NCBI RefSeq assembly: GCF_029193815.1
Contig: NZ_JARFVC010000004.1
Span: 62,001 to 126,000 of the forward strand
DNA length: 64,000 nucleotides
Reading direction: 5' to 3'
DNA from: Cytobacillus sp. S13-E01
GTDB lineage: Bacteria > Bacillota > Bacilli > Bacillales > Bacillaceae_L
In this document: piece after piece, positions 60,168 through 64,000 of the stretch
Numbering within the stretch: position 1 is the first letter of the stretch
How the letters are laid out: each line of letters opens with the position of its first letter
Program-made: the position numbers and the translations under genes
The notes under the pieces: generated by a model
Database searches by the model: none
What the model was told of the DNA's origin: nothing
Seen by the model: only the letters and a program-made list of their open reading frames with translations

Positions 60168-61874
60168 ATGAAAAAACTAACAATCTACATATTAGGAATT
60201 ATGGTTACTTTACTTATAGGAAACTATCAAGCTGAAGCTTCTTTTGATTTTACTGACGTACCAGGTAATTATTGGGCTAAGAAGGATATTACTTTTTTAA
60301 CGGATAAAGGTGTTATTGAAGGTTTTCCAGATGGTACCTTTCATCCCAATGAAGAAATCACTCGTAAACAGGCAGCAATTATGATGGGCAGGGCTCTTGG
60401 TTTAGAGCACGTAGACAGTCCTAATCCTGGATTTCAGGATGTTGCAGAATCAGACATTGGGTATTCTGAAATTGCTGCTGTTGTTGAAGAAGGATTATTT
60501 GAAGAGAATACATATTTTTATCCTAACGATCCATTGACTAGAGGAGAAATGGCTAGAATTTTAGTCGTTGCATATGATCTGGTGGGTGATAGTGGACAAG
60601 AGTTTACCGATGTTCCTAAAAGTAGTCCTTATTATCATTTCGTTTATCGCTTAGCTGCTAATAGAATTACAACAGGGTATTCAGATGGAACGTTTCGACC
60701 TCAAGAAAGTGTCAATCGTGCACAATTTTCTACATTTCTTTCTCGAATTTATAATAGTCCTCTTAAATATGAGATTCGTAAAGATGGCAAAAGCATACTT
60801 CAATTTAATTCAAAAGATAAAGCGATAGAGTATGCTTTAGTTAATGAAGGATTAACTGTACATCCAATGAGTGATCAACTAAACCAATATCCTGATTCTT
60901 TTATAGGTGCCAAAGAGAGTAATATTAAAAGTGGAGTACTTATCTATAATGGTTATGAATTAGATGGGAAGTATGGAACTGCAGAGCGGTTTACACCTGA
61001 ATTTTTTGATCCCTATATTTCATATAGAAAAGATGGAAAGCATATAGGTACATATTTTGATACATTTATCATTTTAGGGCGTAAATACCCAAATGGTGAG
61101 TTTCCGGAGACAGCGGCAAATAATGCAAATTATGAGGATTGGAAATGGTATATAAATCGTACATTTAGCAATAATGGAGCACTTGCAAACTTAAATCAAG
61201 CTGTAAAAAATAATCCAAATGTTGAAAAGGCGAAGGTATATATTGCAATTCCATATCCAAAGAACACAGGATTACTAGAAATGTTAGACGGCAAACAAGC
61301 GCCTCCAACATTATACAGTAGATATAAATTAGTAGATTGGTATATTAATGAAGTTTTTAAAAAAGTTGAAGAAGCAAACTATGAAGGTCTAGATTTCGAG
61401 GGCTTTTACTGGTTAAATGAAACTGTAATTAGTCCTGAAGATGAAAAACTTGTTGCGTTAACATCTAAACTCGTACAATCATCAAACCATAAATTTATTT
61501 ATTCTCCGCATGCTAGATCTACCAATTTAAATAACTGGAGGAGCTACGGGATTGACAGTGCCTATTTGCAGATGAATGCCTTTAAGCAGATCAATGATTT
61601 ACCGCTATCAACCAGTCTGTTACATGCAGGTCTGCTAAACGCTTTAACAAATGGAACAGGTGTGACTATAGAAATAGAAGACTCTACTATGGACATTGAT
61701 TTAGTTTTCGAAAACCTAAGAAATTATATTAAGCTAGGTAATTTATACAACTTATCTAGTGAAAGCATCATCATGTATCAAGGCACTGAAATGGTATATC
61801 GACTTGCAACATATCCAGATAAAGAATATCGAAAAATGTATGATGATTTATATCTTTTTTTGAATAATAAGTAG
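60168..61874 (+). CDS. SLH-anchored DUF4855 protein
   Basis: 568 aa. Signal peptide (~1-23), three SLH modules (~25-200; GFPDGTFHPNEEITRKQAAI, GYSDGTFRPQESVNRAQFST), then a DUF4855 domain (~240-565) with SGVLIYNGYELDGKYG, YFDTFIILGRKYPNG, LDFEGFYWLNETV and SPHARSTNLNNWRSYGIDSA. DUF4855 looks like a TIM-barrel glycoside-hydrolase relative: acidic residues in DFEGFYW and the YLQMNAF strand sit where catalytic acids are expected, but no activity is established. GGAGGAG precedes ATG 60168. Confidence 0.88.
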   Translation: MKKLTIYILGIMVTLLIGNYQAEASFDFTDVPGNYWAKKDITFLTDKGVIEGFPDGTFHPNEEITRKQAAIMMGRALGLEHVDSPNPGFQDVAESDIGYSEIAAVVEEGLFEENTYFYPNDPLTRGEMARILVVAYDLVGDSGQEFTDVPKSSPYYHFVYRLAANRITTGYSDGTFRPQESVNRAQFSTFLSRIYNSPLKYEIRKDGKSILQFNSKDKAIEYALVNEGLTVHPMSDQLNQYPDSFIGAKESNIKSGVLIYNGYELDGKYGTAERFTPEFFDPYISYRKDGKHIGTYFDTFIILGRKYPNGEFPETAANNANYEDWKWYINRTFSNNGALANLNQAVKNNPNVEKAKVYIAIPYPKNTGLLEMLDGKQAPPTLYSRYKLVDWYINEVFKKVEEANYEGLDFEGFYWLNETVISPEDEKLVALTSKLVQSSNHKFIYSPHARSTNLNNWRSYGIDSAYLQMNAFKQINDLPLSTSLLHAGLLNALTNGTGVTIEIEDSTMDIDLVFENLRNYIKLGNLYNLSSESIIMYQGTEMVYRLATYPDKEYRKMYDDLYLFLNNK

Positions 61875-62013
61875 GCTATATAACAGAAATTGAATATATA
61901 TTTTTTCTTATAATCTAGGAAAATAGCCATAAAAACCATTTACAAGAATAATTTTCTAGTTTAAAATTAAGTTGTAATAGGTTGAAGCTTTTGTTCCTTT
62001 TAGACATAGAATA

Positions 62014-62133
62014 AGACATCGCAAACCAACCGATCGGATGGGGAGCACAACCCTAACCTAAGCCATGTTATGGGTTGCCATAGAAAAAAGAGTTACTGAT
62101 GACTATCCAGTTTTAATGGGTAGTCATTTTTTT
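62014..62133 (+). ncRNA. Orphan structured RNA resembling the c-di-GMP-I class, with terminator
   Basis: The stretch GCAAACC, a stem CCAACC-GATC-GGATGG, GGAGCACAAC, CCTAAG, a small hairpin CCATGTTATGG and closing GGGTTGCC parallels the GEMM-I order (GCAAACC, GNRA stem, GGACGCAAA, CCTAA, closing GGGTTGCC), but with GAGCACAA for GACGCAAA, a GATC loop and a shortened P3. A terminator follows (ATGACTATCC / GGGTAGTCAT plus T7, 62099-62133). No coding frame follows on the plus strand; the next gene is on the minus strand. It may be a diverged riboswitch that lost its gene, a ligand variant, or a free-standing RNA. Confidence 0.45.
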
Positions 62134-62410
62134 GGGTAATACTATCAGGTCTAGTTTATGTAGAAGTAATAATATGTCTTATACATAGAGTAACCGGACT
62201 TTTAAAGGTTAAATATTTTATTGATTTTGTACTTCTCATTTCTAAACAAACGTTTGATTAATCGCGTTTACGCTAGTCATATCAGGTGTTTGAAAATTTT
62301 AAATAAACGTTTGTTTAAAGTGTTTTATCGACACGCGACATGTAAATAGAGGGGTATTTTCCCTCTTTCCGTTTAGAAATCCAATATAATAACTTAGTAT
62401 GAATAACCTG
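62134..62410. other. Gene-free stretch with two AAACGTTT palindromes
   Basis: CAAACGTTTG (62247-62256) and ATAAACGTTTGTTTA (~62302-62316) are ~55 bp apart and resemble binding sites for a dimeric repressor. No promoter or reading frame was recognised around them. Confidence 0.4.
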
Positions 62411-62441
62411 AAAAGGGCCTTCTATTTCAGAAGGCCCTTTT
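62411..62441. terminator. Bidirectional terminator of the SGNH gene
   Basis: AAAAGGGCCTTCT / AGAAGGCCCTTTT perfect 13-bp stem, 5-nt loop, A/T flanks; directly downstream of the minus-strand gene end. Confidence 0.92.
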
Positions 62442-62446
62442 AACCA

Positions 62447-63748
62447 TTAGTTTATTTGTAATTTACTACTCAACGCTCTTACAACAAATACAGCAAACTC
62501 TGCTTTAGTTGTAGGTGCTACAGGTCGGAATGAATTATCAGGATACCCAATTGAAACTTTATTTGCTGCTAGGGCATCTATAAAAGGTGCTGCCCAATAC
62601 TCGCTTGAAACATCTTTAAAATTAAAGCTACCTGATCCTTCTAGTTGGAAGGCAAGAACTAGAATTTTTGACATTTCAGCACGTGTTAATGGTGAATTAG
62701 GATTAAATTTTTCCGCTTTTGCAAATACACCTGCTTGTGTAAGCTTTGCAATTGCATAATATGCTTCATTGTTTTGTGATACATCTTTAAACTCAGGGTT
62801 AGGTGGTACTGATTTGTCAAATGGAAGGACACCATATAATGTTTGTGCAGCTTCAGCACGAGTTATTGGTTTATTTGGTGCAAAGGCATTTTCAGACACA
62901 CCAGACATAACTTTATTATCTACTAATAATTTAATTTCTGTATAAGCCCAAAAATCTTCAGGTACATCTACGAAATTAAGTTTTTCATTATCCAAAAATG
63001 CTTTAACAAACGCATCTGCAATTAGTTCATAACCAGCTTGATTTGGATGAATGTCACTTGGATCTGGTAAATATGTAGTTGGGCTATCGCCAAATACAGA
63101 GTCTAGTGAAACAAATATAGCACCATTTTCGATAGCGACCTTTTGAATAACTCCATTTAAACCAGTAAGAACTTGTTGTAGTAAGGCCTGTTGCTCTGCA
63201 GGCAAGTAAGGAAATGCGTTATAGTAGCCAGACACATAAACCTCTGTCTCAGGATTTACTTCTTCAATTTCATCTAGGATTGAGGTTATGTTTGATTGGA
63301 TTGCAGCTACCACAGCTTTTGCTTTCTGTGGGTCAAACGTCACTTTACCCGTTGCTCTATCGATTGATAATTCTTTAAGAATATCATTTGCACCGGCAGT
63401 TAATGTAACAAGATTTGAAGCCTCTATAGCGTCTTGAATCTTGTTACCTTCGACTTCTTTGTTGTTTACAAGATCATCTAGAACATTTTGAGTCGTATAA
63501 CCTGGAACAGCAAAATCATTTGAGTAACTTTCAAGTAGTCCTAGCAATTCTAACTGTTCTGCAATAACCCCGGTGTACCCTTTATCAATCTTTCTATCAG
63601 GAACCATACCGGCTGCTAGTGAATCACCTAGTGCAACATAATTTATCTTTGCTGAGAATGCTTGGCTGGCAGCCGGTGAAATGCTACCAAACAAAAATAC
63701 AAATAAGACAACTAAACCAATTAATCTACTAATAACACGTTTCTTCAA
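62447..63748 (-). CDS. SLH-anchored SGNH/GDSL hydrolase
   Basis: 433 aa from TTG 63748 (GAGGAG 8 nt upstream; GTG 63757 lies inside that site). Signal peptide (~1-31), SGNH hydrolase (~34-255) with block I YVALGDSLAAG (Ser43), block III TLTAGANDIL and block V SDIHPNQAGYELIA (Asp and His), then three SLH modules (~260-430; NKPITRAEAAQTLYG, NPNSPLTRAEMSKILVLAFQ, GYPDNSFRPVAPTTKAEFAV). Such enzymes remove acyl groups, for example acetyl from wall polymers or lipids. Anchored in the wall beside SCWP genes, O-deacetylation of wall glycans is a plausible but unproven job. Confidence 0.92.
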   Translation of the reverse strand: MKKRVISRLIGLVVLFVFLFGSISPAASQAFSAKINYVALGDSLAAGMVPDRKIDKGYTGVIAEQLELLGLLESYSNDFAVPGYTTQNVLDDLVNNKEVEGNKIQDAIEASNLVTLTAGANDILKELSIDRATGKVTFDPQKAKAVVAAIQSNITSILDEIEEVNPETEVYVSGYYNAFPYLPAEQQALLQQVLTGLNGVIQKVAIENGAIFVSLDSVFGDSPTTYLPDPSDIHPNQAGYELIADAFVKAFLDNEKLNFVDVPEDFWAYTEIKLLVDNKVMSGVSENAFAPNKPITRAEAAQTLYGVLPFDKSVPPNPEFKDVSQNNEAYYAIAKLTQAGVFAKAEKFNPNSPLTRAEMSKILVLAFQLEGSGSFNFKDVSSEYWAAPFIDALAANKVSIGYPDNSFRPVAPTTKAEFAVFVVRALSSKLQIN

Positions 63749-64000
63749 ATACTTCACTCCTCTTAATAAAATAATTTCTTATAACATTTAATTAAATTCT
63801 AGTTCCAGGTGCTTTATACCTCTTTGTAGATGATTTTTTTTTCGACAAATATTATAAATTAAAGTGAAAAGTATAAGGCAAAGTGAAAAAGTAACTACAC
63901 ATTAATAAGAGTAAGATCTGGGTTAGGTGCCAGTTGCTTCAGATTTATGGTACGTTCCAAGGATTCTTAAAGTAATAGGCATAAAGCACTATTTTATAAC
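63749..64000. other. Right-edge intergenic sequence
   Basis: Upstream of the SGNH gene; a GGTTAGGTGCCAGTTGCT segment near 63917 resembles half of the GGTGCCAG hairpins used elsewhere. No gene start is visible before the window ends. Confidence 0.35.

Noticed and set aside
1-64000. Prophage, integrative element or insertion sequence
   Set aside because: No integrase, transposase, capsid or replication genes, and no att-like flanking duplication was recognised.

Overview
The window looks like a chromosomal segment of a low-GC, Gram-positive, S-layer-bearing member of the Bacillaceae. Reasons: strong AGGAGG-type ribosome sites, TTG/GTG starts, ComK, CsaB, LCP and TagA-family proteins, SLH-domain proteins, a CitA/CitB-type two-component pair and Bacillus-style dispersed hairpin repeats. 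The genus cannot be fixed from sequence alone. I saw no rRNA, tRNA, CRISPR array, prophage or intact transposase.

Layout. 1-4 kb: end of a YcdB-like surface protein, a c-di-GMP-I riboswitch in front of a 54-aa orphan protein, then a capsule-export graveyard (TagG/KpsM-like permease stub, Wzt/KpsT-like ATPase, and a kpsC gene cut into two oppositely oriented pieces). 4-12.4 kb: LCP protein, nitronate monooxygenase-like enzyme, tRNA hydroxylase TrhO, an oligopeptide-ABC remnant (dppC stub plus intact dppD and dppF), an M20 peptidase, a small zinc-ribbon protein and a flavoprotein fragment. Modular hairpin repeats lie between several of these. 12.8-19.6 kb: a cobalamin riboswitch heads a six-gene unit. 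It encodes a sortase-anchored protein built like vertebrate intrinsic factor (DUF4430 modules plus an alpha/alpha toroid), its own sortase, a DUF4430 lipoprotein, EcfT, a double EcfA and a CbrT-like S component. It reads as a complete surface-to-cytoplasm vitamin B12 capture line and is the most striking system here.

19.9-27.4 kb: a CitA/CitB-type sensor and regulator and a tripartite tricarboxylate transporter (TctC, TctB, TctA), separated by a dispersed repeat, a 51-bp minisatellite and a NERD-domain gene. 27.6-29.7 kb: a broken kynureninase gene before an intact amino-acid permease. 29.9-34.5 kb: a second c-di-GMP-I riboswitch with a 17-bp terminator ahead of a secreted DUF5667-like/hendecad coiled-coil protein, then DUF3231, VanZ-like and ComK genes.

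34-64 kb is a cell-surface island. Eight SLH-domain proteins lie here: the probable main S-layer protein (56.9-59.7 kb), two structural-looking proteins, and proteins carrying amidase, subtilase, glucosaminidase, DUF4855 and SGNH-hydrolase domains. Embedded at 47.6-56.4 kb are the genes for the wall polysaccharide that SLH domains bind: MurJ-like flippase, glycosyltransferases, the pyruvyl transferase CsaB, UDP-ManNAc dehydrogenase, a TagA-family transferase and an O-antigen-ligase-like protein. Thus the anchor polymer, its pyruvyl modification, the lattice protein and lattice-tethered enzymes are encoded together. Two SLH genes are each divergent from a membrane-anchored helical paralogue, which suggests a duplicated, undescribed gene-pair module. 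A third structured RNA resembling the c-di-GMP-I class, followed by a terminator and no gene, lies at 62.0-62.1 kb.
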